Part shown: positions 1-7,976 of the stretch, piece after piece | Position numbering within the stretch: the first letter of the stretch is position 1 | How the letters are laid out: every line of letters starts with the position of its first letter | From: an uncultured Bacteroides sp. | Lineage (GTDB): Bacteria; Bacteroidota; Bacteroidia; Bacteroidales; Bacteroidaceae | Length of the DNA: 64,000 nucleotides | Assembly (NCBI GenBank): GCA_947646015.1 | Contig: CANSEY010000012.1 | Coordinates: 1 to 64,000, forward strand | Direction: 5' to 3' | Position numbers and translations under genes: made by a program | The notes under the pieces: generated by a model | What the model was told of the DNA's origin: nothing | What the model saw: only the letters and a program-made list of their open reading frames with translations | Databases searched by the model: none

Positions 1-511
1 CCAGGTCGGTACCTTCGCCCGATGCTCCCTGGTTACCCATTTGAGTAACTACTCCGGTAGAGGCGGCGAGCTTGGTCAGCAAACGGGATTCGTAAACGGA
101 GTGGGTCAACGGTTTCTGGCAATATACGTGCTTGCCCATTGTCATGGCGTCTGCTGTGATAATAGCATGAGTATGGTCGGCAGTAGCAATGATTACGCCA
201 TCAATGGATTTGCCCATTTCATCGTACATTTTGCGGTAATCCCAGTATTTCTTCGCATTCGGGAATTCATCGAATACGCCTTTGGCATATTTCCAGTCTA
301 CGTCACAAAGGGCTACGATGTTTTCGGTGCCCTTCACGTTGTTGATGTTGGCATGTCCCATACCGCCGATACCTACGGCTGCGAGGTTCAGTTTGTCGGT
401 TGGTGAAACGTGCCCATGGCTCATACCTAAAATAGAGCTGGGAGCAATGGTGATTCCTGCTAAAGCAGCGGCTCCCGTTTTAAGAAATTTTCTTCTTGAA
501 AAGTCTGACAT
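1..511 (-). CDS. Gfo/Idh/MocA family oxidoreductase, N-terminal part (runs off the left edge)
   Basis: Only the first 170 codons are in the window; the 3' end lies to the left of base 1. The start ATG is at 509-511. The protein opens with a twin-arginine-type signal (SRRKFLKTGAAALAG), so export of a folded, NAD(P)-loaded enzyme is likely. A Rossmann segment follows (AVGIGGMGHAN) and then the family's conserved lysine-proline element (YCQKPLTH). The family uses NAD(P) to oxidise or reduce sugars, inositols or glycosides; the substrate cannot be read from this part. It is the last gene seen of a minus-strand run with the oxidoreductase and acyltransferase upstream (57-bp and 21-bp gaps). Confidence 0.9.
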   Translation of the reverse strand, partial: MSDFSRRKFLKTGAAALAGITIAPSSILGMSHGHVSPTDKLNLAAVGIGGMGHANINNVKGTENIVALCDVDWKYAKGVFDEFPNAKKYWDYRKMYDEMGKSIDGVIIATADHTHAIITADAMTMGKHVYCQKPLTHSVYESRLLTKLAASTGVVTQMGNQGASGEGTDL

Positions 512-568
512 GGTTTTATTTTTAAGAGTTAATAATTGATTTCAGTTTCTTGTTTTATTGAATGTTCG

Positions 569-1636
569 TTATGGTTTTCGGAGTAATCCGTATCCATTTT
601 TCATATTTCTTCTTCTTTCCCATATTTGCTCAAGTGTTTTCAATTCACCGATGGCAGGAAGGTCATGCGTGCGGGCATCGTGCAAAAAGGTCCATGCATA
701 TTCCGATGCGATGGCTGAATCACGTATGAGCGGTAGTTTGGGATTTCTGATTCCGGTCTCTATGGAGTCGGCGAATAAGTCGCACAGCACATCGATGTTT
801 TTTCCACCGAACGGCTTCTCTATATGATGGGTCTGTGTCACTCCACGCAGATCGACGACAGCTGTCTTGAAGTCATGTGTCATTCGGGCGATACCTTTGG
901 TACCGATGATATCCACGTATGAGTTATGAGTCTGATCTTTGGATAATTGTCCGTACACAAACCCCTGAGTGATATCAAAAACAACACCGTTCTGGAATGT
1001 CCCGTGACACTGTACCCACCAAGGGTCTTTATAACTCCACATATTGACGCCCTGTGCATGCCATGTCTTGTATTCGCATCCGGCATACCAGCGTGCAATG
1101 TCTACATAATGCATTCCGCAGTCATGGAAGGCAGGGCCTTCATATTCGTGACCTTCGCCCGGTGCGAGACCCGGAGTCATGTGGCAGATTCGCAGAATGG
1201 CAAGTTCGCCGATCTCGCCCTGATCGATAAACTGTTTGATAGTCTGATGATACCAGGCGTTGCGGAGATACAAATTGACGGTAGAAAAACAACTGGCTTT
1301 CTCGGTGATGTCCACTACTTTCCATTCTTTGTCTATGGTGTCTGATACCGGTTTCTCGGAGATGATATGTTTCCCGTATTTGATAGCCTTTTCAATCCGG
1401 TCAAGCCTTGAATCTGCCAACGCGAAGAGTCCCACTACCTGTACACTTTCATCATCGAACATTTCCTGTTCATTTTCGAGTATTTTCGATTCGGGCGACA
1501 ATTGCTTTGCCAGTTCGCGGCAGTCGGGATTGATGTCGCAAATGTATGCGACTTCCCATCTTCCGCTTTTCTGCATCTCTTTCAAATAAAATCGTCCCAT
1601 TCGACCGAATCCAATAAGACCAACTTTAATTTTCAT
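569..1636 (-). CDS. Gfo/Idh/MocA family oxidoreductase (cytoplasmic type)
   Basis: A 355-residue protein, the usual length of the family. It starts directly with a Rossmann nucleotide-binding motif (IGFGRMG, residues about 8-14), has no signal peptide, and carries the EKP motif (ISEKPVSD, near residue 95) that supplies the family's catalytic lysine. A histidine-rich stretch (FHDCGMHYVDIARW) fits the substrate-binding C-terminal domain. It probably interconverts sugar or inositol hydroxyl and keto forms with NAD(P). It sits 21 bp downstream of the acyltransferase and 57 bp upstream of the exported paralogue, so the three are likely co-transcribed. The natural substrate is unknown. Confidence 0.9.
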   Translation of the reverse strand: MKIKVGLIGFGRMGRFYLKEMQKSGRWEVAYICDINPDCRELAKQLSPESKILENEQEMFDDESVQVVGLFALADSRLDRIEKAIKYGKHIISEKPVSDTIDKEWKVVDITEKASCFSTVNLYLRNAWYHQTIKQFIDQGEIGELAILRICHMTPGLAPGEGHEYEGPAFHDCGMHYVDIARWYAGCEYKTWHAQGVNMWSYKDPWWVQCHGTFQNGVVFDITQGFVYGQLSKDQTHNSYVDIIGTKGIARMTHDFKTAVVDLRGVTQTHHIEKPFGGKNIDVLCDLFADSIETGIRNPKLPLIRDSAIASEYAWTFLHDARTHDLPAIGELKTLEQIWERRRNMKNGYGLLRKP

Positions 1637-1657
1637 CGTATATCTTTTTTAGTTTCT

Positions 1658-2893
1658 TTATCCCATTATATACTTTGCCTTGTGAGGCATCAGCTTATAT
1701 AGTAACGCGGTGAATGCCCAGCTGCAAAGGAAAATACAAACTGCCATCAACGGAACCTGCAACGGAATTGGAATTTCCGAAGGACCTATCAGCAGAAAGA
1801 ACGGACCTACTACAAAGTAGTGTACCATATAAATTCCAAAACCGCATTGGGTCATGTTGGCTAATGCTTTGACGATGACAGGTGTATTGATCACTACTTT
1901 CTGCAACATCAGGAACATGGCTAAAGTCATCAGCAACACGTTCGGACTACAGAATGTGAAGTACAGTTCCATCTCAGTCTCCGTAGCATTCGGGTTGGCG
2001 GCAGTTGTGCTGAACCCTGTGTACGTCACATAATATCCAATGGCAAACATCACGGCACAAATGAGGAATGTCTTCCAAACACTCCAATCATTAGTAAGAC
2101 GATCATCTTTTGACGAACCACTAAAAGGCCAGAAAATTTTTAGTGCATTTCCGTTGCCGCCTTCTTTCAGATAATGTCCCAACAGCAGGTAGCCGTTGAA
2201 TCCGGCAAAGTAGTAGAACATACTGAACTCGTTCCACGTGTCAGTGCCGAATACATAGCCGCTCCGGTCGAAAAGCATATTGGCTACATATTCGCGGATA
2301 TACGGGATAAACAGGGAAACAATCCAGATGAAAAGGAAAATTTGTTTGGTTTTGTTGCTTGCCCGCTCTACCCATGCAGAGAAGAAAGGCATATAAAGAT
2401 ACAATCCGATGAGCAGATAGATATACCACATATGGTTCTCCTTATGGCTGAAGTTGAACGGTATCATGGCTACATCTTTCAGAGAATCGATGAGGCTTTG
2501 CGACTCATGTCCCTGAGTATAGCAGAAGAAGTCGCCGATGATTTCTTTGGGCAGACCCAGCAGCCCCGTGAACCAGGGGAACATACTGTAAAGTACCGAC
2601 CAGATGAGGAACGGGAAAAGTACGCGGAAGATGCGCTTCTTATAAAAAGTGCCTAAAGGCTGTTGCCTGACCGGTAGCAGCAGTAATCCGGTCATCATTA
2701 CGAATAAGGGAACCGAAGGACGGAGAAGCGAACCGTAGATGGCTGCCCAATGTGTGTACTCGGGAATAACGCGCATCGTAGGAGAAATGTAAAAAGGGTC
2801 AATGCAATGTACGCCGATTACCATTAGCATGGCGACGCAACGGACAACATCCAGCCAGACCATCCGGTTGTCCGCAATAGAGTTTTGAGTCAT
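1658..2893 (-). CDS. Membrane-bound acyltransferase family 3 protein
   Basis: A 411-residue polytopic inner-membrane protein with about ten hydrophobic segments. The N-terminus has the family signature of an Arg followed about ten residues later by a His in the first membrane segment (DVVRCVAMLMVIGVH). These enzymes transfer acetyl or other acyl groups to sugars of surface polysaccharides or similar carriers. It is first in the minus-strand run with two Gfo/Idh/MocA genes. A Bacteroides -7 box lies just upstream. The acceptor cannot be told from sequence. Confidence 0.88.
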   Translation of the reverse strand: MTQNSIADNRMVWLDVVRCVAMLMVIGVHCIDPFYISPTMRVIPEYTHWAAIYGSLLRPSVPLFVMMTGLLLLPVRQQPLGTFYKKRIFRVLFPFLIWSVLYSMFPWFTGLLGLPKEIIGDFFCYTQGHESQSLIDSLKDVAMIPFNFSHKENHMWYIYLLIGLYLYMPFFSAWVERASNKTKQIFLFIWIVSLFIPYIREYVANMLFDRSGYVFGTDTWNEFSMFYYFAGFNGYLLLGHYLKEGGNGNALKIFWPFSGSSKDDRLTNDWSVWKTFLICAVMFAIGYYVTYTGFSTTAANPNATETEMELYFTFCSPNVLLMTLAMFLMLQKVVINTPVIVKALANMTQCGFGIYMVHYFVVGPFFLLIGPSEIPIPLQVPLMAVCIFLCSWAFTALLYKLMPHKAKYIMG

Positions 2894-2919
2894 GATATTT
2901 TGTTTTTAAGTTATGTAGG

Positions 2920-2927
2920 CAAAGTTA
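2920..2927 (-). promoter_or_regulatory. -7 promoter box for the acyltransferase run
   Basis: Read on the minus strand this is TAACTTTG, a full match to the Bacteroides TAnnTTTG -7 element, 27 bp upstream of the acyltransferase ATG. No good TTTG -33 element is seen at the expected distance. Confidence 0.5.
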
Positions 2928-3002
2928 GCGAACGGCGAAAGCAACCATCATTAAAAACTGATCATTTTAGAACAATCTCTGACCATTTCGAGTATAAATG
3001 CT

Positions 3003-3010
3003 TATTTTTG
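3003..3010 (+). promoter_or_regulatory. -7 promoter box for the nucleosidase gene
   Basis: TATTTTTG fits TAnnTTTG. Transcription would begin near 3015, after the upstream in-frame ATG at 2998, which supports 3043 as the true start of the nucleosidase. Confidence 0.55.
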
Positions 3011-3042
3011 CATCTGGTAATGTCTTTTTATACAGAAAACTT

Positions 3043-3609
3043 ATGCTGAAAATATTAGTAACGTATGCCGTTCAAGGCGAATTTGTAGAGATAAAGTGGC
3101 CCGATGTAGAGCCTTATTACATCCGTACGGGGATCGGAAAAGTGAAGTCCGCCTTTCATCTGGCAGAAGCGATCCGCCAGGTGCAGCCCGATCTCGTTTT
3201 GAATCTCGGAAGTGCAGGAACAGTCAATCATCAGGTAGGGGATATCTTTGTCTGCCGCAAATTTATAGACCGCGATATGCAGAAACTTGCCGGACTAGGT
3301 ATGGAATGCGAAATAGATTCTTCCGCTTTGCTCGAAACAAAAGGCTTTTGCAAGCATTGGACGGAAGAGGGAATCTGTAATACGGGAGATGGTTTCCTGA
3401 CGGAACTGACTCACGTAAGCGGAGATGTCGTCGACATGGAAGCGTATGCGCAAGCCTTCGTCTGCCGTTCCAAAGAGATTCCTTTTATCTCCGTGAAGTA
3501 TGTGACCGACATTATCGGACAAAACTCCGTGAAACATTGGGAGGACAAACTTGCCGACGCCCGTCAGGGGCTTTCGAACTATTTCAATGTCTTGAAAGAA
3601 AGAATATGA
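3043..3609 (+). CDS. MTA/SAH nucleosidase-like purine nucleosidase
   Basis: A 188-residue protein starting MLKILVTYAVQGEF. It resembles the nucleoside phosphorylase/hydrolase fold of 5'-methylthioadenosine/S-adenosylhomocysteine nucleosidases: a glycine/serine motif after a beta strand (VLNLGSAGTVN), a VDMEAYA segment typical of the ribose-binding methionine-glutamate pair, and a late SVKYVTD strand. It is shorter than E. coli MTAN (about 230 residues), so substrate range is uncertain. An earlier in-frame ATG (2998) lies upstream of the predicted transcription start and was not chosen. Its 3' end overlaps the convergent ybaN-like gene by 31 bp. Confidence 0.8.
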   Translation: MLKILVTYAVQGEFVEIKWPDVEPYYIRTGIGKVKSAFHLAEAIRQVQPDLVLNLGSAGTVNHQVGDIFVCRKFIDRDMQKLAGLGMECEIDSSALLETKGFCKHWTEEGICNTGDGFLTELTHVSGDVVDMEAYAQAFVCRSKEIPFISVKYVTDIIGQNSVKHWEDKLADARQGLSNYFNVLKERI

Positions 3610-3938
3610 TAGGTGACTCCTGCCGCTATCAGTCCCAGAAGAATTTTCACCCATAGGAACGGAATCAGGAAGAAGATGCAATAGAGCATCGTTCCCCACA
3701 TCAGCACAAGGGAGATAATCTTGGCGCGGAGCGGTATTGCCTTGTTTTCCCGGAAATTGCGGATGTACGGGCCGAAGTGCCGGTGATTCAGCAACCAGTT
3801 ATATAATCGTGGCGACCCTTTGAAATAAAGTGCGGCGGTCAGTAACAGAAAAGGGGTAGTGGGCAGTAACGGCAGAAAGATGCCGAGAATGCCGAGTCCG
3901 AGAGATATGCTTCCTAAAACAATATAAAGAGTTTTCAT
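3579..3938 (-). CDS. ybaN: YbaN/DUF454 family inner-membrane protein
   Basis: A 119-residue small membrane protein with the family's opening (IVLGSISLGLGILG) and the LPLLPTTPFLLL motif near residues 23-34, then two further hydrophobic segments near the C-terminus. Function of the family is not established. A TATCTTTG -7 box sits only 4 nt before the ATG, and the family's usual start is this methionine, so the mRNA may be leaderless. The 3' end overlaps the nucleosidase gene on the other strand. Confidence 0.88.
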   Translation of the reverse strand: MKTLYIVLGSISLGLGILGIFLPLLPTTPFLLLTAALYFKGSPRLYNWLLNHRHFGPYIRNFRENKAIPLRAKIISLVLMWGTMLYCIFFLIPFLWVKILLGLIAAGVTYHILSFKTLK

Positions 3939-3942
3939 TCGG

Positions 3943-3950
3943 CAAAGATA
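3943..3950 (-). promoter_or_regulatory. -7 promoter box 4 nt before the ybaN start
   Basis: TATCTTTG on the minus strand, followed by CCGA and then the ATG. With initiation a few bases after the box, the transcript would begin at or next to the start codon. Confidence 0.55.
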
Positions 3951-3977
3951 GTGTAAAAACAGGAAAAAATAATCGGG

Positions 3978-4012
3978 TTTGCTGGATGAAAGCTCTTTTT
4001 ATATTACCTTTG
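3978..4012 (+). promoter_or_regulatory. Promoter for queDE
   Basis: TTTG at 3978-3981 and TACCTTTG at 4005-4012 match the two Bacteroides elements. Their 23-bp spacing is slightly longer than the usual 19-21. The predicted leader is about 50 nt. Confidence 0.5.
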
Positions 4013-4066
4013 TCCTTGCATCGAGGTGACATTAGATGCTTGTAACTATATTAAATATATACAGCC

Positions 4067-4441
4067 ATGTTTACAGTAATCAAACGCATGGAGATATCAG
4101 CTTCTCACAAGCTGGTACTTCCGTATCGCAGTAAATGCGCCAGTCTACACGGTCACAACTGGATTATCACTGTCTATTGCCGTTCCTCACGGCTCAACTC
4201 CGAAGGAATGGTGGTGGATTTCACCCGAATCAAAGAAGTGGTCACGGAGAAACTGGACCATCAGAATCTGAATGAAGTACTTCCATTCAATCCGACAGCA
4301 GAAAACATTGCCCGATGGGTTTGCAAGCAGATTCCGCAATGCTATAAAGTAGAAGTGCAGGAGTCCGAAGGAAACATCGTCATCTACGAGAAAGATGCTA
4401 CGGCAAACGAGAAAACTTCGGCAGCAGGAGAGACAGAATAG
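4067..4441 (+). CDS. queD: 6-carboxy-5,6,7,8-tetrahydropterin synthase (QueD)
   Basis: A 124-residue member of the 6-pyruvoyl-tetrahydropterin synthase family. The three zinc-binding histidines are visible (His14 in SASHKL; His28 and His30 in LHGHNW) with the catalytic cysteine Cys24 just before them. It converts dihydroneopterin triphosphate to 6-carboxytetrahydropterin on the way to queuosine. The QueE gene begins 26 bp downstream, so both early pathway steps are in one operon. The last 20 residues are a polar tail without family motifs. Confidence 0.93.
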   Translation: MFTVIKRMEISASHKLVLPYRSKCASLHGHNWIITVYCRSSRLNSEGMVVDFTRIKEVVTEKLDHQNLNEVLPFNPTAENIARWVCKQIPQCYKVEVQESEGNIVIYEKDATANEKTSAAGETE

Positions 4442-4467
4442 ACAATAGAAATTTTAGAACAGTTCGA

Positions 4468-5016
4468 ATGATGAGAAAGATTAATGAAATCTTTTACAGT
4501 CTACAGGGTGAAGGCTACCACACAGGTACTCCGGCAGTCTTCATCCGTTTTTCCGGATGCAACCTGAAATGCAGTTTTTGCGACACACAACACGAAGCAG
4601 GCACCTTGATGACTGACGACGAAATCATAGCCGAAGTCAGCAAATATCCCGCCGTTACCGTTATCCTCACAGGGGGAGAACCTTCGCTCTGGATAGACGA
4701 CGCACTGATCGACCGTCTGCACAAAGCGGGTAAATACGTTTGTATCGAAACCAACGGCACGCGACCGCTGCCGGAGTCCATCGACTGGGTGACCTGTTCG
4801 CCCAAGCAGGGTGTCAAATTAGGGATTACCCGGATGGATGAAGTGAAAGTTGTCTACGAAGGGCAAGATATAAGTATTTATGAACTGCTTCCCGCTGAAC
4901 ATTTTTTCCTCCAGCCTTGTTCTTGTAATAACACTGCTTTGACAGTGGACTGTGTAATGCGACATCCTAAATGGAGACTAAGCCTGCAAACGCACAAACT
5001 AATTGACATCCGGTAA
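4468..5016 (+). CDS. queE: 7-carboxy-7-deazaguanine synthase (QueE), radical SAM
   Basis: A 182-residue radical SAM enzyme that rearranges 6-carboxytetrahydropterin to 7-carboxy-7-deazaguanine. The cluster-binding cysteines are Cys31, Cys35 and Cys38 (CNLKCSFC), preceded by the QueE-typical SLQGEG and followed by the glycine-rich SAM motif TGGEPS. The C-terminal QTHK motif is present. An ATG one codon later is equally possible as the start. It follows queD directly. A short inverted repeat overlaps its stop codon. Confidence 0.94.
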   Translation: MMRKINEIFYSLQGEGYHTGTPAVFIRFSGCNLKCSFCDTQHEAGTLMTDDEIIAEVSKYPAVTVILTGGEPSLWIDDALIDRLHKAGKYVCIETNGTRPLPESIDWVTCSPKQGVKLGITRMDEVKVVYEGQDISIYELLPAEHFFLQPCSCNNTALTVDCVMRHPKWRLSLQTHKLIDIR

Positions 5017-5033
5017 GCTGATAAAACGGATGT
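5006..5033 (+). terminator. Weak hairpin at the end of queE
   Basis: ACATCCG (5006-5012) pairs with CGGATGT (5027-5033) across a 14-nt loop that contains the queE stop codon. There is no T-run after it, so termination is only a possibility. Confidence 0.3.
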
Positions 5034-5072
5034 AGTAGCAGAGGATGCATCTAAATTTTACGTAATATAATT

Positions 5073-5813
5073 ATGAAAGTAGGTTTATTTATTCCTTGTT
5101 ATATCAATGCTATCTATCCCAATGTGGGGGTAGCATCGTATAAACTATTGAAAAGTTTAGGAGTAGATGTCGATTATCCGTTGGATCAGACCTGTTGCGG
5201 ACAACCGATGGCGAATGCCGGTTTTGAAGATGAATCGATGAAGCTGGCGCTCCGTTTTGACGATCTGTTCCGGGAGTACGATTACATTGTCGGCCCTTCC
5301 GCCAGTTGTGTGGCATTTGTGAAAGAGAATCATCCCGGTATCCTTGAAAAAGAAGGGCACGTCTGCCAGAGTGCGGGGAAGATTTATGACCTTTGCGAGT
5401 TTATCCATGATGTGCTTAAACCGACGAAGATACCCGCACGCTTCCCGCATAAAGTCAGTATCCACAACAGTTGCCACGGTGTGCGCGAACTCTTGATTTC
5501 CGCTCCCAGCGAGTTAAATATCCCTTATTACAATAAATTGCGCGATCTGCTCGATATGGTCGAAGGCATCGAAGTTTTCGAGCCCAGCCATATAGACGAA
5601 TGTTGCGGGTTTGGCGGTATGTTTGCCGTAGAAGAGCAGGCGGTGTCCGTCTGCATGGGGCGTGATAAGGTGAAAGACCACATGGCTACCGGAGCCGAAT
5701 ACATTGTCGGAGCGGACAGTTCCTGCCTGATGCACATGCAAGGTGTGATCAAACGGGAGCATCTGCCGATTCAAATTATCCACATTGTCGAAATTTTAGC
5801 GTCGCAATCATGA
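5073..5813 (+). CDS. lutA: Lactate utilisation protein A, Fe-S binding (LutA)
   Basis: A 246-residue protein with two CCG cysteine-rich domains: CCGQP near residue 42 and CCGFGG near residue 177, each preceded by a separated cysteine. This arrangement binds iron-sulfur cofactors in LutA/GlpC-type subunits. With LutB and LutC it forms the LutABC complex that oxidises L-lactate to pyruvate. Its TGA overlaps the lutB ATG (ATGA at 5810-5813), so translation of the two is likely coupled. Confidence 0.92.
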   Translation: MKVGLFIPCYINAIYPNVGVASYKLLKSLGVDVDYPLDQTCCGQPMANAGFEDESMKLALRFDDLFREYDYIVGPSASCVAFVKENHPGILEKEGHVCQSAGKIYDLCEFIHDVLKPTKIPARFPHKVSIHNSCHGVRELLISAPSELNIPYYNKLRDLLDMVEGIEVFEPSHIDECCGFGGMFAVEEQAVSVCMGRDKVKDHMATGAEYIVGADSSCLMHMQGVIKREHLPIQIIHIVEILASQS

Positions 5814-7195
5814 GTACAAAACATTCAAAGGCTGCCGAAAAGTTCTTGCAGGACAGCAAGATGGCAGCATGGCATAACGAAACCCTTTGGATGGTCCGAG
5901 CCAAAAGGGACAAGATGAGCAAGGAAGTTCCCGAATGGGAAGAGCTTCGCAACAAGGCTTGTGAACTGAAACTGTATTCCAACAGCCACCTCGAAGAGCT
6001 CTTGCAGGAGTTTGAAAAGAACGCCACTGCCAACGGAGCGATTGTGCACTGGGCAAAAGATGCGGACGAATATTGTGCCATTGTGTACGAAATACTGAAT
6101 GAGCATAATGTACATCATTTCATCAAGAGCAAGTCGATGCTTGCCGAAGAGTGCGGGTTGAATCCCTTCTTGATGGAACGCGGAATAGACGTGGTAGAGT
6201 CCGACTTGGGCGAACGTATTCTGCAATTGATGCATCTCGAGCCGAGCCATATCGTTCTTCCTGCTATCCACATCAAACGGGAGCAAGTGGGAGAACTGTT
6301 TGAAAAGGAGATGGGTACGGAAAAAGGAAACTTCGACCCGACCTACCTTACTCATGCCGCACGCAAGAATCTGCGTCATCTCTTTCTGAATGCGGAAGCC
6401 GCCATGACGGGCGCCAACTTTGCCGTAGCCTCTACCGGAGACATTGTAGTCTGCACCAATGAAGGGAATGCCGATATGGGTACTTCTTATCCCAAACTGA
6501 ATATAGCCGCTTTCGGCATGGAGAAGATCGTGCCGGATCTGGATGCGCTGGGTGTGTTCACCCGTCTGCTGGCACGTTCGGCAACCGGACAGCCGGTGAC
6601 TACCTATACTTCTCATTACCGCCGTCCTCGTGAAGGTGGCGAATATCATATTATTATTGTGGATAACGGCCGGAGTACGATCCTTTCCAAGCCCGACCAT
6701 ATCAAGACATTAAACTGTATCCGTTGCGGTGCCTGTATGAATACCTGTCCGGTCTATCGCCGGAGTGGGGGATACTCCTACACTTACTTTATACCCGGCC
6801 CTATCGGTATCAATCTGGGGATGGCTCATGATCCGGAGAAGTATTATGATAATCTTTCCGCCTGCTCCTTGTGTATGTCCTGTTCCGATGTCTGTCCGGT
6901 AAAAGTGGATTTGGCAGAACAGATTTACAAGTGGCGTCAGGACCTTGACGGATTGGGAAAGGCGAATACCGGAAAGAAGATAATGTCCGGGGGCATGAAG
7001 TTCCTGATGGAGCGTCCTGCATTGTTCAATGCGGCTTTGTGGGCGGCTCCGATGGTGAACGGCCTGCCACGCTTTATGAAATACAATGACTTTGACGATT
7101 GGGGCAAAGGACGCGAACTGCCGGAATTTGCCAAAGAGTCATTCAACGAAATGTGGAAGAAAAACGAGGTACAGGGAAAGGAGGAATCAAAATGA
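5810..7195 (+). CDS. lutB: Lactate utilisation protein B, Fe-S binding (LutB)
   Basis: A 461-residue iron-sulfur subunit. An N-terminal LUD domain covers roughly residues 50-290. Two ferredoxin-type cysteine clusters follow: CIRCGACMNTC near residue 303 and CSLCMSCSDVC near residue 351, each ending in CP, enough for two [4Fe-4S] clusters. It passes electrons from lactate within the LutABC complex. It overlaps lutA and lutC by 4 bp at each end. Confidence 0.94.
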   Translation: MSTKHSKAAEKFLQDSKMAAWHNETLWMVRAKRDKMSKEVPEWEELRNKACELKLYSNSHLEELLQEFEKNATANGAIVHWAKDADEYCAIVYEILNEHNVHHFIKSKSMLAEECGLNPFLMERGIDVVESDLGERILQLMHLEPSHIVLPAIHIKREQVGELFEKEMGTEKGNFDPTYLTHAARKNLRHLFLNAEAAMTGANFAVASTGDIVVCTNEGNADMGTSYPKLNIAAFGMEKIVPDLDALGVFTRLLARSATGQPVTTYTSHYRRPREGGEYHIIIVDNGRSTILSKPDHIKTLNCIRCGACMNTCPVYRRSGGYSYTYFIPGPIGINLGMAHDPEKYYDNLSACSLCMSCSDVCPVKVDLAEQIYKWRQDLDGLGKANTGKKIMSGGMKFLMERPALFNAALWAAPMVNGLPRFMKYNDFDDWGKGRELPEFAKESFNEMWKKNEVQGKEESK

Positions 7196-7773
7196 GCAGT
7201 AGAGAAGAAATATTGGCGAGCATCCGTAAGCATACGCAGACACGCTACGAAAAACCGGATATAGCAGATATGAAACGTTTGACGTATCCGGACAAAATGG
7301 AGCAATTTTGCGCTATCAGCCGTGCGGTAGGCGGTACGGCAGTGGTATTGGGCGAAGGCGAAGATGTGAATGCCGTCATTCGCCGGACGTATCCGGATGC
7401 GATGCGCATTGCTTCCGTATTGCCGGATATATCTTGCGCAACTTTCAACCCGGATATGGTGGACGACCCGAAAGAACTGGACGGAACTGAGGTCGCCGTT
7501 ATTCGAGGAGAGATCGGAGTAGCGGAGAACGGCGCTGTCTGGATACCGCAAACCGTGAAGTACAAAGCGATTTATTTTATTTCGGAGAAACTGGTGATTC
7601 TGATCGACCGGAATAAGATTGTGGATACCATGTACGACGCTTATCGCAAACTGGACGGACAGGAATATCAGTTCGGTACCTTTATTTCCGGCCCGTCAAA
7701 GACAGCGGACATCGAACAGGCATTGGTCATGGGAGCGCATGGAGCACGGGAGGTTTTGGTCATATTGACGTAA
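7192..7773 (+). CDS. lutC: Lactate utilisation protein C, LUD domain (LutC)
   Basis: A 193-residue protein starting MSSREEILASIRKH, the usual opening of the family, with a LUD domain over the remainder (EVAVIRGEIGVAENGAVW; FISGPSKTADIEQALVMGAHG). It is the third LutABC subunit. The start at 7192 was chosen because its ATG overlaps the lutB stop (ATGA); an upstream in-frame ATG lies deep inside lutB. A strong hairpin 94 bp after the stop may end the operon. Confidence 0.93.
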   Translation: MSSREEILASIRKHTQTRYEKPDIADMKRLTYPDKMEQFCAISRAVGGTAVVLGEGEDVNAVIRRTYPDAMRIASVLPDISCATFNPDMVDDPKELDGTEVAVIRGEIGVAENGAVWIPQTVKYKAIYFISEKLVILIDRNKIVDTMYDAYRKLDGQEYQFGTFISGPSKTADIEQALVMGAHGAREVLVILT

Positions 7774-7798
7774 CTCCGCTTTATTATTCTAAAATAAA

Positions 7799-7830
7799 TT
7801 TGGATTTAAAACAATAGAAGCTTAGTTTTG
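7799..7830 (+). promoter_or_regulatory. Bacteroides promoter upstream of a terminator-like hairpin and pdxK
   Basis: TTTG (7799-7802), 20 bp, then TAGTTTTG (7823-7830): a full consensus match. The start of transcription should be near 7836. A 7-bp inverted repeat (AGAAGCT 7816-7822, AGCTTCT 7850-7856) straddles the -7 box and the predicted start and could be an operator. Confidence 0.65.
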
Positions 7831-7866
7831 TTAGGACAAAGAAAAATGGAGCTTCTGTATAAGATA

Positions 7867-7903
7867 AACAAAGGCTCTGTTGATAGGAAACAGAGCCTTT
7901 GTT
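7867..7903 (+). terminator. Perfect 15-bp hairpin, lut terminator or pdxK attenuator
   Basis: AACAAAGGCTCTGTT (7867-7881) and AACAGAGCCTTTGTT (7889-7903) are exact reverse complements with a 7-nt loop. The tail (GTTGATATAT) is only moderately T-rich. It lies after lutC but also after a good promoter and 74 bp before pdxK. A partial copy of the right arm (AGAGCCTCTGTT, 7914-7925) follows. Confidence 0.6.
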
Positions 7904-7976
7904 GTTGATATATAGAGCCTCTGTTATCTGTCTCATCCATGGAAAGAACTATAATCGTCTAAATAATAAAAACAGT

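Noticed and set aside
2174-2656. 160-residue plus-strand ORF inside the acyltransferase gene
   Set aside because: Antisense shadow of a well-supported membrane protein; no promoter or family match.
2998-3042. Longer start of the nucleosidase
   Set aside because: The ATG at 2998 lies upstream of the -7 box, so it would not be in the transcript.
5825-6700. 291-residue minus-strand ORF opposite lutB
   Set aside because: Antisense of a gene with clear Fe-S motifs; the opposite frame has no domain.
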